From JACPLA01 sp035291905 (lineage in GTDB: Bacteria > Bacteroidota > Ignavibacteria > UBA10030): a DNA stretch of 5,196 bases. The notes below the pieces were generated by a model. The model saw only the letters and a list, made by a program, of their open reading frames with translations. It had not been told where the DNA came from and made no database searches. The stretch is from NCBI GenBank assembly GCA_035291905.1, contig DATDRF010000216.1:1-5196 (forward strand), read 5' to 3'. Numbering within the stretch: position 1 is the stretch's first letter; each line of letters begins with the position of its first letter. The position numbers were made by a program, and so were the translations under genes. Positions 1-5,115 of this stretch are shown here, piece by piece.

Positions 1-399
1 ATTGTGCCGATATCGGTCCTACCGGCGCACCTGAAGCCGTCTCGTTTTTCATCAAAATCGATATAGAAGGAGTCAAAAAGGAGGGAGTCTCAGGTCAAAC
101 TTTCCACACAGGAAAAAACACCCGACTGCGCTCTGGGAAACCAGCTTCCGCCTGCGTTTCCGACTCTATTCAAGAAAACGAACCACGTCGCCTGCCTGCC
201 CGAGTGGTTTCTCAGACGCGTCACCTCAAGGAGCAAGTAGGTATCTTCACATGGACCTTTTCCGCGAGCCTGCCATCGCTTGTTGCAGAGCCGCCGAAGG
301 AGTATGAGATTGGTGCGGGCAGCGGGCGGGGAGGGAGGACAACGCTGCCTTGAGGAGGTTCGGCAGCCTGCTGCGCGGTGAGACGCAAGGAATTGTCGG
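1..399. other. Left-edge region without a confident gene
   Basis: No recognisable gene was found here. The plus-strand frame beginning at base 3 stays open from the window edge to a TGA at 351-353, 116 codons, and would end convergently 46 bases from the stop of the minus-strand receiver gene. Its translation begins CADIGPTGAPEAV and becomes rich in Arg, Ser, Pro and Gly; I recognise no family. A minus-strand frame also runs open across much of this stretch, so the region is stop-poor on both strands and openness alone is weak evidence. Small inverted repeats are present: GCTGCC at 344-349 with GGCAGC at 362-367, and AACCAC at 181-186 with GTGGTT at 204-209. The first could serve convergent transcript ends but has no T-run. 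The open frame is either the 3' end of a gene that starts outside the window, or chance. Confidence 0.25.
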
Positions 400-1161
400 T
401 TAGTGATTCTCTTTTTGTTCGATTTGCCGTGTGAGGGTCTGGATCTGGGACAACGACTCCGCATTCTGCACGGTACCGGCGAATCTGGTGAACATGAGAT
501 TCACAAGCGATTGCATTGATTTCGCGATTGCTGCAATAAGCTCGTATTGTTCCTTCAACTGACCAAACGCCCGGTCTGTAGTCTCCATCGCCTTCGAAGG
601 GAGGATCGACTCTAAATTCTTCTGCGTTTCCCCAAGGGTGAGTGAGACCATCGTTAAGTTGGAGTTAAGCGCATCGGAGATTGTCGAAATACTCTTCTGG
701 AGCGACCCGAGAAGCACGAGAGTCTGGTTGGATTCACGAGAGATATCTGACTGTCGCTCTTTCTCCTTCCGGAAAAGATGGCGCTCGTGCACGCCTTGAA
801 TGAGAACCGGCAGATGCTGCGGTTCCATTTGATCCTTCCGAACGTAATCATAAGCCCCGAGCTTCATCGCCTCAACCGCAATATTTTCCGAGCCCGCACC
901 CGTTAGCATGATGACGGGCGTATCGTTCTTTTGTTCGAGCATCCACTGGAGCACGTTCAAGCCCGAGCCTTCAGTCATCCTATAGTCAAGGATAATCACA
1001 TCGAACGTGGACTGTTCCAGCTTTTTCATTGCATCGCGTCCGGAATCGCTCGACTCGAACTCGAAGGTTTTGGTTTTCCGGAGAACCGAGGAAACGATTT
1101 GGCGGTAGATCTCCTCGTCGTCCACGATCAGGACACGAATTTTTGGATCATCGTCCTTCAT
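400..1161 (-). CDS. Receiver-domain response regulator with C-terminal helical region, no DNA-binding domain
   Basis: A 253-residue cytoplasmic protein. Residues 8-130 form a CheY-like receiver domain: acidic pair D14-D15 (in VLIVDDEE), phosphoacceptor D59 (in VIILDY), switch T87 (in MLTGAGSE) and conserved K109 (in VRKD). A histidine-kinase partner should phosphorylate D59. The receiver continues through a GVHERHLFR linker into about 115 helical residues matching no output domain I know: no winged helix, HTH, GGDEF or sigma54 motif. Paralogue: the plus-strand gene at 3866, with 53 of 70 identical residues from S66 to E135. Start choice: the frame is open up to a TTG at 1191, but that codon lies inside a good -10 box (1191-1196). 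ATG 1161 gives an N-terminus like the paralogue's (IRVL begins at residue 8 here, 7 there); ATG 1176 is the alternative. No strong Shine-Dalgarno site is seen. The gene follows the kinase after 107 bases and probably has its own promoter. Confidence 0.9.
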   Translation of the reverse strand: MKDDDPKIRVLIVDDEEIYRQIVSSVLRKTKTFEFESSDSGRDAMKKLEQSTFDVIILDYRMTEGSGLNVLQWMLEQKNDTPVIMLTGAGSENIAVEAMKLGAYDYVRKDQMEPQHLPVLIQGVHERHLFRKEKERQSDISRESNQTLVLLGSLQKSISTISDALNSNLTMVSLTLGETQKNLESILPSKAMETTDRAFGQLKEQYELIAAIAKSMQSLVNLMFTRFAGTVQNAESLSQIQTLTRQIEQKENH

Positions 1162-1190
1162 AGAATCACGATCCATCAAAGTGATTTGCA

Positions 1191-1219
1191 ATAATACGAT
1201 ATGGGGTCGTTGGCTGCAA
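1191..1219 (-). promoter_or_regulatory. Candidate sigma70-like promoter for the 1161-400 receiver gene
   Basis: Read on the minus strand: TTGCAG (1219-1214), a 17-base spacer, then TATTAT (1196-1191), five of six matches to TATAAT. Transcription would begin near 1184, giving a leader of about 23 bases to ATG 1161. It lies in the gap between the kinase stop and this gene, so the receiver gene can be expressed apart from the kinase operon. It also argues against the TTG at 1191 as a start codon. Called by consensus and spacing only. Confidence 0.5.
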
Positions 1220-1263
1220 GAAATTTTTTCAGCGAGTGCGCAGGGTCACAGGAAGGCGGTGAA

Positions 1264-1280
1264 AAGCATCATAAATGCTT
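1264..1280 (-). terminator. Small stem-loop over the kinase stop codon
   Basis: AAGCAT (1264-1269) and ATGCTT (1275-1280) are perfect inverted repeats around a five-base loop. On the minus strand the stem is followed by TTTTC. It overlaps the TGA of the histidine kinase. The stem is short and AT-rich, so at most a weak or partial terminator separating the kinase from the downstream receiver gene; it may also be a chance palindrome. Confidence 0.25.
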
Positions 1281-2657
1281 CGAATTCACCATCGGGAGGC
1301 GAATGACAAATGTTGTCCATTCACCGAGACGGCTTTCTACCTCTACGCTGCCTTTGTGGAGGGTGATGATCCATTTGATCAATGAAAGGCCCAATCCCGT
1401 CCCGTTGCGTTTCGCTTTGCCGTCAGTGCCCTGATAGAAAGGTTCGAAAATGTACGGCAGCTCTTCCTTGCCAATGCCCCGTCCCGTGTCCGTGAATCGT
1501 ATAACAACGTCATGATCTTCCAGAACATAACTGATCCTGATTCTGTTCCCACTGCGAGTATGCTTGACGGCATTCTCAAGAAGATTGAAAAAGACCTGGT
1601 TCAGGCGAAGAGGATCAGCGATCAAGCGAACAGTGGGCCCTTTCTTGAGGACGACGGAGATTTTTTGGGGTCGGGTCAGGAGCAGCGCTTCATCGTAGAA
1701 AGCTTTCAGGAACTTCTCCAGGTCCACTTCCTGCAGTTGGAGTCGGAACGTTCCTGCGTGCATGGTGCTGAGCATGAGCAAATCTTCGACAACCCGGCTT
1801 AGTCTGAGCGTCTCGTCGTAGGCAAGGACAACGGTCTTGCGCAGTGATTTCGTCCCTGTGTCGAGACCGTGCTCGAGATGAGAGCGCAGGATGGAGAGAT
1901 TGTTTCGAAGCTCGTGGGAGGCAAACGAAGAATACTGGAGCGCCTGGTTGCGTGCCAGATGGAGTCGCGTGACGACTCTTGATACCGTTTTCAAAAGAGT
2001 GTTCATCGAACCACGAGGATCCTTCGGAGGTGTCACGATCGAGTTCTGCAGCGGTTGATCAAGGAACATATTCAGGTACTTGGTAAGTTCGTTCGTGGGG
2101 CGTACATGCCGGACGTGATACCAGAGAACCATGCCTGCAACAAAGAGGGCCAGCACGGGAAGCATGGAGAGGGAATTCGAAAGACTTTCCAGAAGAAGTT
2201 GCCGGGTCGTCGGCAGCGGAGACCCAAGGACGAGTCGGAGATCGTTCAGCGAGTAAGCCTGTAGTCGAAGGTCCCTGTTCTGGCCGATTTTGACCGTTTC
2301 CGGCCCTGGTTGCTGGGAGGCGTGAGCGGGGAGGGAGGCCGTTGCAGGGTCGTCTGCAAAATTCGTATAGAGGAGAGACCTGTCGGAATTCCTGATATCG
2401 ACGAACGTTTTTTGCGGGGATCGTTCAATCAGTTCCCCAAGGAGTGTCGCGATACGATGCTGCGGGTAATCCTGCTGCCGAAAGAGAACAACGATATCGG
2501 ATAGTTGCCGGGCCTGTTCCCTGAGACTCCTGTCGCTTTCCTCGAGGCACATTCCCGTGAGAATCCGGTACTGAAAAAACACGATAACGAGAAACAAAGC
2601 TGCGGCGACGACAAGAAAGGCGAAAAGAGCCCTGCGGGAATCCGCGAGGGGCCCCAT
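1269..2657 (-). CDS. Two-transmembrane sensor histidine kinase (HisKA/HATPase_c)
   Basis: A 462-residue inner-membrane kinase, the likely partner of the OmpR-type regulator encoded just upstream. Layout: short basic N-terminus; TM1 about 11-29; extracytoplasmic sensor region about 30-162 that I cannot assign to a family; TM2 about 163-181; a divergent HAMP-like linker about 182-235 (P186 kept); dimerisation/phosphoacceptor helix with H248 in SHELRNNL; then the ATP-binding domain with N-box NLLENAVKHT (N358, N362), G1 box DTGRGIG (390-396), F-box FEPFY (404-408) and G2 box GTGLGL (419-424). All catalytic boxes are present, so it should be active. Oddity: the H-box has Asn-Asn where HisKA kinases usually have Thr-Pro. 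Start choice: the frame is open further upstream to 2759, inside the regulator gene, but ATG 2657 begins one base after the regulator's TAA and leads straight into TM1, implying translational coupling. Sensed signal unknown. Confidence 0.95.
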   Translation of the reverse strand: MGPLADSRRALFAFLVVAAALFLVIVFFQYRILTGMCLEESDRSLREQARQLSDIVVLFRQQDYPQHRIATLLGELIERSPQKTFVDIRNSDRSLLYTNFADDPATASLPAHASQQPGPETVKIGQNRDLRLQAYSLNDLRLVLGSPLPTTRQLLLESLSNSLSMLPVLALFVAGMVLWYHVRHVRPTNELTKYLNMFLDQPLQNSIVTPPKDPRGSMNTLLKTVSRVVTRLHLARNQALQYSSFASHELRNNLSILRSHLEHGLDTGTKSLRKTVVLAYDETLRLSRVVEDLLMLSTMHAGTFRLQLQEVDLEKFLKAFYDEALLLTRPQKISVVLKKGPTVRLIADPLRLNQVFFNLLENAVKHTRSGNRIRISYVLEDHDVVIRFTDTGRGIGKEELPYIFEPFYQGTDGKAKRNGTGLGLSLIKWIITLHKGSVEVESRLGEWTTFVIRLPMVNSKHL

Positions 2658-2658
2658 G

Positions 2659-3393
2659 TTACCGGTCCCGGAGGACAAACCCCTCCCCGCGTACGGTTTC
2701 GATAAGTTTTGGATTAAATTCTTTGTCAATGAGGTTGCGAAGGTAGGAAATGTACACATCTACAATATTTGTCCCCGTATCAAACCTGTATCCCCACACC
2801 TGCTCGATGATCCGCCGGCGGGTGAGAATGGAGTTCTTGTTTCGAAGGAAAAACTCGAGCAGAGCGAATTCGGTTTGAGTGAGCTCAATCCGCTGATCTT
2901 CCCTGTAAACGGTTCGCTTGACGACATCCATCACGAGATGGTCGGCCTGAAGAATCGAAACGCGCAGGGTTCCGTTTCGTCGCAGAATGGCCTGGATCCT
3001 CGCGACGAGTTCGCTTGAATCGAACGGCTTGGTGAGGTAGTCATCCGCTCCGGTTTCGAGTCCGAGAACCCTGTCGTGCAGGCTGCTGAGGGCGGAGAGG
3101 ATGAGGACGGGAACCGTGTAGGACTTGGACCGAAGCTCGTGGAGAAGGTCGATTCCGGATCGATCTGGAAGGCCGAGATCAAGGATGACAAGATCGTAGC
3201 TTTTGGAAAACAACTCCTTGGCCGCCCCCGCAGCGTCGAAAGCCACCCCGGTCACGTAGCCCGCGCGGCACAACTGTCGCTCGATTGCCCGATTCAGCTT
3301 CCGTTCATCCTCCACCAACAGAATCCTGAGTGGCTTTGAATCAGCCACCGAAGCCTCGCGTCTTGTGTAGTTCCGTAGAGATTGAAGCTCCAT
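2659..3393 (-). CDS. OmpR/PhoB-family response regulator, receiver plus winged helix
   Basis: A 244-residue DNA-binding transcription factor. The receiver spans about residues 22-138: acidic residues E28, D29, E30 (in ILLVEDE), phosphoacceptor D72 (in VILDLGLPD), switch S100 and K122 (in LTKPFD). The C-terminal winged helix spans about 145-244 with the family landmarks LTQTEFALLEFF, an RRIIEQVWGY recognition-helix region, VDVYISYLR and the closing RGEGFVL wing. Phosphorylation at D72 by the adjacent kinase should promote dimerisation on direct-repeat sites. The stop overlaps no other gene, but the kinase starts one base later, so the two are co-transcribed. Start: ATG 3393 gives a 15-residue extension ahead of the receiver and no clear ribosome site. 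GTG 3348, preceded at five bases by GAGG, would give 229 residues, closer to the family's usual length; either is possible. Confidence 0.95.
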   Translation of the reverse strand: MELQSLRNYTRREASVADSKPLRILLVEDERKLNRAIERQLCRAGYVTGVAFDAAGAAKELFSKSYDLVILDLGLPDRSGIDLLHELRSKSYTVPVLILSALSSLHDRVLGLETGADDYLTKPFDSSELVARIQAILRRNGTLRVSILQADHLVMDVVKRTVYREDQRIELTQTEFALLEFFLRNKNSILTRRRIIEQVWGYRFDTGTNIVDVYISYLRNLIDKEFNPKLIETVRGEGFVLRDR

Positions 3394-3759
3394 GTTGTTA
3401 GAACCGTTTGGGTGAACAAGCCTGGTTGGTGGGAAAGCGCAACCCGTCCGGCTAAGTACGATAATTTGTGCGACAAATCAAGACTCTCACTAGTAATAAT
3501 GAGAAGATTCTGAATCAGCTTGAGAAGCGAGCGAGCCATTCTTATCGTGTGGCGCGGTCTCTTCTTGCGGCTCCACTTGAAGTGAGCAAGCCAAGTATCG
3601 TTCATGAAAACAGTAATCCCCTGCGCGCAGAATCGCCCTCCAATCGGATTATTCGCAAAGAATCTCAGTTGGTTCAGTTTCTTGTCCTCAATGAGCGCTT
3701 GACAAAAAAACCTTCAGATTGACCCCCCGAGAGAATGTTTTTCATGGAATCTCTTATGG

Positions 3760-3796
3760 TTCTAAGAAGATTCTAATACGTATTAGAGCATTCTAA
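3760..3796 (+). promoter_or_regulatory. Phased TTCTAA repeats, candidate response-regulator operator
   Basis: TTCTAA occurs at 3760-3765, 3771-3776 and 3791-3796, so starts are 11 and 20 bases apart, and a reverse copy (TTAGA, 3783-3787) fills the intervening turn. Two hexamers separated by five bases is the classic architecture for OmpR/PhoB-family dimers (established for the family). The cluster ends one base before the candidate -35 box of the receiver gene at 3866, the position expected for an activator touching RNA polymerase. The gene next door encodes such a regulator; that it binds here is inference. Confidence 0.5.
3772..3787. repeat. 16-bp perfect palindrome TCTAATACGTATTAGA
   Basis: The two halves TCTAATAC and GTATTAGA are exact reverse complements with no spacer. 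The palindrome sits within the TTCTAA cluster and shares its second copy. It could be a separate operator for a symmetric dimer, or a by-product of direct and inverted copies of one motif. It is too short and AT-rich to be a terminator. Confidence 0.7.
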
Positions 3797-3797
3797 T

Positions 3798-3826
3798 TTG
3801 TTCCCTCAAGCCCCTTCAAGTATCAT
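3798..3826 (+). promoter_or_regulatory. Candidate sigma70-like promoter for the 3866 receiver gene
   Basis: TTGTTC (3798-3803), a 17-base spacer and TATCAT (3821-3826), which matches TATAAT at five of six positions. The -35 keeps only TTG, as expected for an activator-dependent promoter, and lies directly after the TTCTAA cluster. Transcription would begin near 3833, giving a leader of about 33 bases. The spacer contains TCAAG twice, at 3806-3810 and 3816-3820, ten bases apart. Confidence 0.45.
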
Positions 3827-3834
3827 CTTGATAC
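3820..3834. repeat. 15-bp inverted repeat over the candidate -10 box
   Basis: GTATCA (3820-3825), three bases TCT, then TGATAC (3829-3834): perfect six-base arms. It covers the candidate -10 box and reaches the expected transcription start. A dimeric repressor bound here would block the promoter; no candidate repressor is encoded in the window. Could be chance given its short arms. Confidence 0.4.
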
Positions 3835-3865
3835 ACAATTCTCTCACAAAATCCCCCTTCCTACT

Positions 3866-4633
3866 ATGAACTCAGGCCAATCGATTCGCGTTCTTTTCGT
3901 CGACGACGAAACGTCTTTTCTTCTGGCGAACAAGATATTCCTGGAGAACCAGGGATTTCTCGTCGAGACTGCGCAAACCGGAGAAGAGGCGCTCTCACTT
4001 CTTTCCCAACACAAATATGATGTTATCCTCCTCGATTACATCCTGCCCGGGATCTCCGGACTTAATGTACTTCAATGGATGCACGAACAGAAGATGGATA
4101 CACCGGTCGTCATGATGACCGGTATGGGCTCCGAGGGGATCGCGGTCGAAGTGATGAAGCTTGGGGCGTACGACTACATCCGAAAGGAACAGCATGACAG
4201 GCTTCACTTGCCCATTCTGGTACGAGGCGTTCACGAGCGCCATCTCTTCCGCCTCGAGAAGGAGATACGTGTGCAGGGGGAAAGAGGGAGGGAAAAGCAC
4301 GGACTGATCGTCGACATGTTCTCGAAATCGATTTCAACGTTGGGTCATATCGTCAACAATACGCTCTCTCTCCTTACCCTCAGTCTCGAAGAGCAATCCA
4401 AAGAGATTCTCCCCGCGGTGCAGGAAGACAAACGAAAACATTTTCAAAAAGTGTGCGAGGACATGACCAAACAAACCTCACTTGTTTCACATGCCATTCG
4501 TTCGCTCATGATTCTTTCTGAGGCACTCCGCGAAGGGCTCGCAGGCTCAAAGGAAACCCGGGAGCTGGAGGAGATCATTCAGGAGAATTTGACCGCGTTG
4601 CAAGGGGAACACGATAATGAAACAAAAGGGTGA
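3866..4633 (+). CDS. Receiver-domain response regulator with C-terminal DHp-like helical region
   Basis: A 255-residue cytoplasmic protein, paralogue of the minus-strand receiver protein at 1161-400. The receiver (about residues 7-128) has D13-D14 (VLFVDDE), phosphoacceptor D57 (VILLDY), switch T85 (MMTGMGSE) and K107 (IRKE), so it should accept phosphate. The GVHERHLFR linker at 121-129 leads into about 120 helical residues with no DNA-binding or enzymatic domain. That region contains KSISTLGHIVNNTLSLL; the H161-x-x-N-N-x-L-S arrangement resembles the phosphoacceptor helix of some histidine kinases, and a second helix follows at about 190-222, but no ATPase domain is present. This resemblance is by eye only. 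Alternatives are a plain coiled-coil dimerisation segment or a docking domain. The leader has no Shine-Dalgarno site, only a pyrimidine tract before ATG 3866; no better start exists because IRVL begins at residue 7. Transcribed divergently from the regulator-kinase operon. Confidence 0.92.
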   Translation: MNSGQSIRVLFVDDETSFLLANKIFLENQGFLVETAQTGEEALSLLSQHKYDVILLDYILPGISGLNVLQWMHEQKMDTPVVMMTGMGSEGIAVEVMKLGAYDYIRKEQHDRLHLPILVRGVHERHLFRLEKEIRVQGERGREKHGLIVDMFSKSISTLGHIVNNTLSLLTLSLEEQSKEILPAVQEDKRKHFQKVCEDMTKQTSLVSHAIRSLMILSEALREGLAGSKETRELEEIIQENLTALQGEHDNETKG

Positions 4634-4682
4634 TGCGATCATTCCTGGAGACCTTGTGGAGAACATACTTCTGAGAGGTTGA
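4617..4682 (+). CDS. Possible 21-codon ORF overlapping the end of the receiver gene
   Basis: ATG 4617 lies in another frame within the last codons of the receiver gene and the frame closes at TGA 4680-4682, giving a peptide beginning MKQKGDAIIPGDLVEN. AAGGGG at 4602-4607, about nine bases upstream, is a better ribosome-site candidate than any complete gene here has, and the overlap would allow translational coupling. It ends 13 bases before the terminator hairpin. No homology is recognised. It could be a small coupled peptide, the remnant of a longer downstream gene, or chance. Confidence 0.2.
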   Translation: MKQKGDAIIPGDLVENILLRG

Positions 4683-4695
4683 GGAAAACGATTTC

Positions 4696-4722
4696 CCCTC
4701 AGCATCGGTGGGATGCAGAGGG
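4696..4722 (+). terminator. Hairpin terminator candidate after the receiver gene
   Basis: Arms CCCTC-A-GCATC (4696-4706) and GATGC-A-GAGGG (4712-4722) pair over ten base pairs with one A/A mismatch around a GGTGG loop. The downstream sequence is T-rich, with a TTTTT run at 4735-4739, about 12 bases beyond the stem rather than directly after it. A second, weaker pairing (GGAAA with TTTCC, 4684-4695) overlaps the left arm. This is the best candidate for the end of the receiver-gene transcript; the offset T-run makes factor-independent termination uncertain. Confidence 0.45.
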
Positions 4723-4945
4723 ACGTGTTTCAAGTTTTTGTGTGATGCCTTGTCCGCCTCTGATCTGTAAAAGCGGGTGAGGAAGGGAACGACCTCTGTA
4801 GATTCTTTGATGTTGGGAGCTCCCATTCGAACGCCTCCTGGTTCAGTCTCTCTTCAATGGGACTGAGGGGGCGGAGCCGTATTCTGCTGTCTCTCCAAAT
4901 CATGGATTTCTTGCCGTAAACGCAAGATCGATATGGCCGCAGCTA
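4723..4945. other. Rest of intergenic region, no gene seen
   Basis: No supportable gene lies between the terminator hairpin and the next promoter. There is a 12-bp perfect palindrome TGGGAGCTCCCA (4814-4825), an inverted repeat TCAGTC/GACTGA (4843-4848 and 4861-4866) with a 12-base loop, and TCTTGC/GCAAGA (4909-4914 and 4922-4927) with a seven-base loop shortly upstream of the next -35 box. The last is placed where a regulator site could be, but nothing ties it to a known family. Confidence 0.4.
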
Positions 4946-4974
4946 TTGCAAAAAGTCATAGAATTCACGATAAT
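4946..4974 (+). promoter_or_regulatory. Sigma70-like promoter for the gene at 5116
   Basis: TTGCAA (4946-4951), exactly 17 bases, then GATAAT (4969-4974): four and five of six consensus matches. This is the best promoter in the window. Transcription would start near 4981, leaving an untranslated leader of about 135 bases before ATG 5116. Confidence 0.55.
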
Positions 4975-4980
4975 GCTAGG

Positions 4981-5115
4981 CCGTTGAATGCATTATTCAT
5001 TCGTCGTCGCCCAGGGTGCTCTGCAGTTACGAAACTGACACACAGTGAACCGGCTCGCTTTGACACACCCATCGAACACAGCAGCCGGATACTTTGGAGA
5101 AAGGAATCAGGGATT
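4981..5115 (+). promoter_or_regulatory. Long structured 5' leader of the gene at 5116
   Basis: The predicted leader contains GAATG/CATTC (4986-4990 and 4998-5002) at its very start, and a longer-range pairing of CCGGCT plus GC (5050-5055, 5057-5058) with GC-AGCCGG (5081-5088) with one bulged C. The second stem ends about 12 bases before the AAGGA ribosome-site candidate. It matches no riboswitch class I know. The leader may influence translation of the downstream secreted protein or may simply be untranslated sequence. Confidence 0.3.

Larger units (their letters stand above)
3394..3865. other. Divergent intergenic region between the regulator-kinase operon and the receiver gene
   Basis: These 472 bases must contain the promoters for both directions. 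The right third (3760-3834) is rich in signals: phased TTCTAA repeats, a 16-bp palindrome, a candidate promoter and a 15-bp inverted repeat, each described separately. The left part holds little I can support. For the minus-strand operon the best pairing is TTGATT (3481-3476), 17 bases, TACTTA (3458-3453), whose -10 is poor. A TTCTAA motif occurs on the minus strand at 3403-3398, next to the regulator's ATG. An 84-codon GTG-started frame at 3468-3722 on the plus strand has no ribosome site or recognisable protein and was not called. Confidence 0.6.

Noticed and set aside
196..240. tRNA-like string GCCCGAGTGGTTTCTCAGACGCG
   Set aside because: It resembles the D-arm of Leu/Ser tRNAs, but no anticodon stem, T-arm or acceptor pairing follows.
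90..464. 124-codon minus-strand frame
   Set aside because: It begins inside the receiver gene, and its product is Arg/Ser/Cys-rich with no family features, typical of a shadow frame.
3453..3481. TTGATT-17-TACTTA as promoter of the regulator-kinase operon
   Set aside because: Spacing is right, but the -10 matches only two of six consensus positions; kept as a remark only.
3294..3605. 103-codon minus-strand frame
   Set aside because: Overlaps the start of the OmpR-type regulator in another frame and has no protein-like features.
3699..3704. Perfect -35 hexamer TTGACA
   Set aside because: No -10 box at a workable distance downstream.
3468..3722. 84-codon plus-strand frame with a GTG start
   Set aside because: No ribosome site, no recognisable protein, and it lies in a region expected to hold promoters for both directions.
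3794..3800. Bacteroidia-type -7 box TAnnTTTG
   Set aside because: TAATTTG is one base short of the consensus and lacks a -33 TTTG at the right distance; TACTTTG near 5090 has the same flaw.
4575..4826. 83-codon minus-strand frame
   Set aside because: Runs antisense through the end of the receiver gene and the terminator hairpin; no family recognised.
5060..5093. TTGACA followed by GATACT upstream of the 5116 gene
   Set aside because: The spacer is 22 bases, too long; the 4946-4974 promoter is far better.
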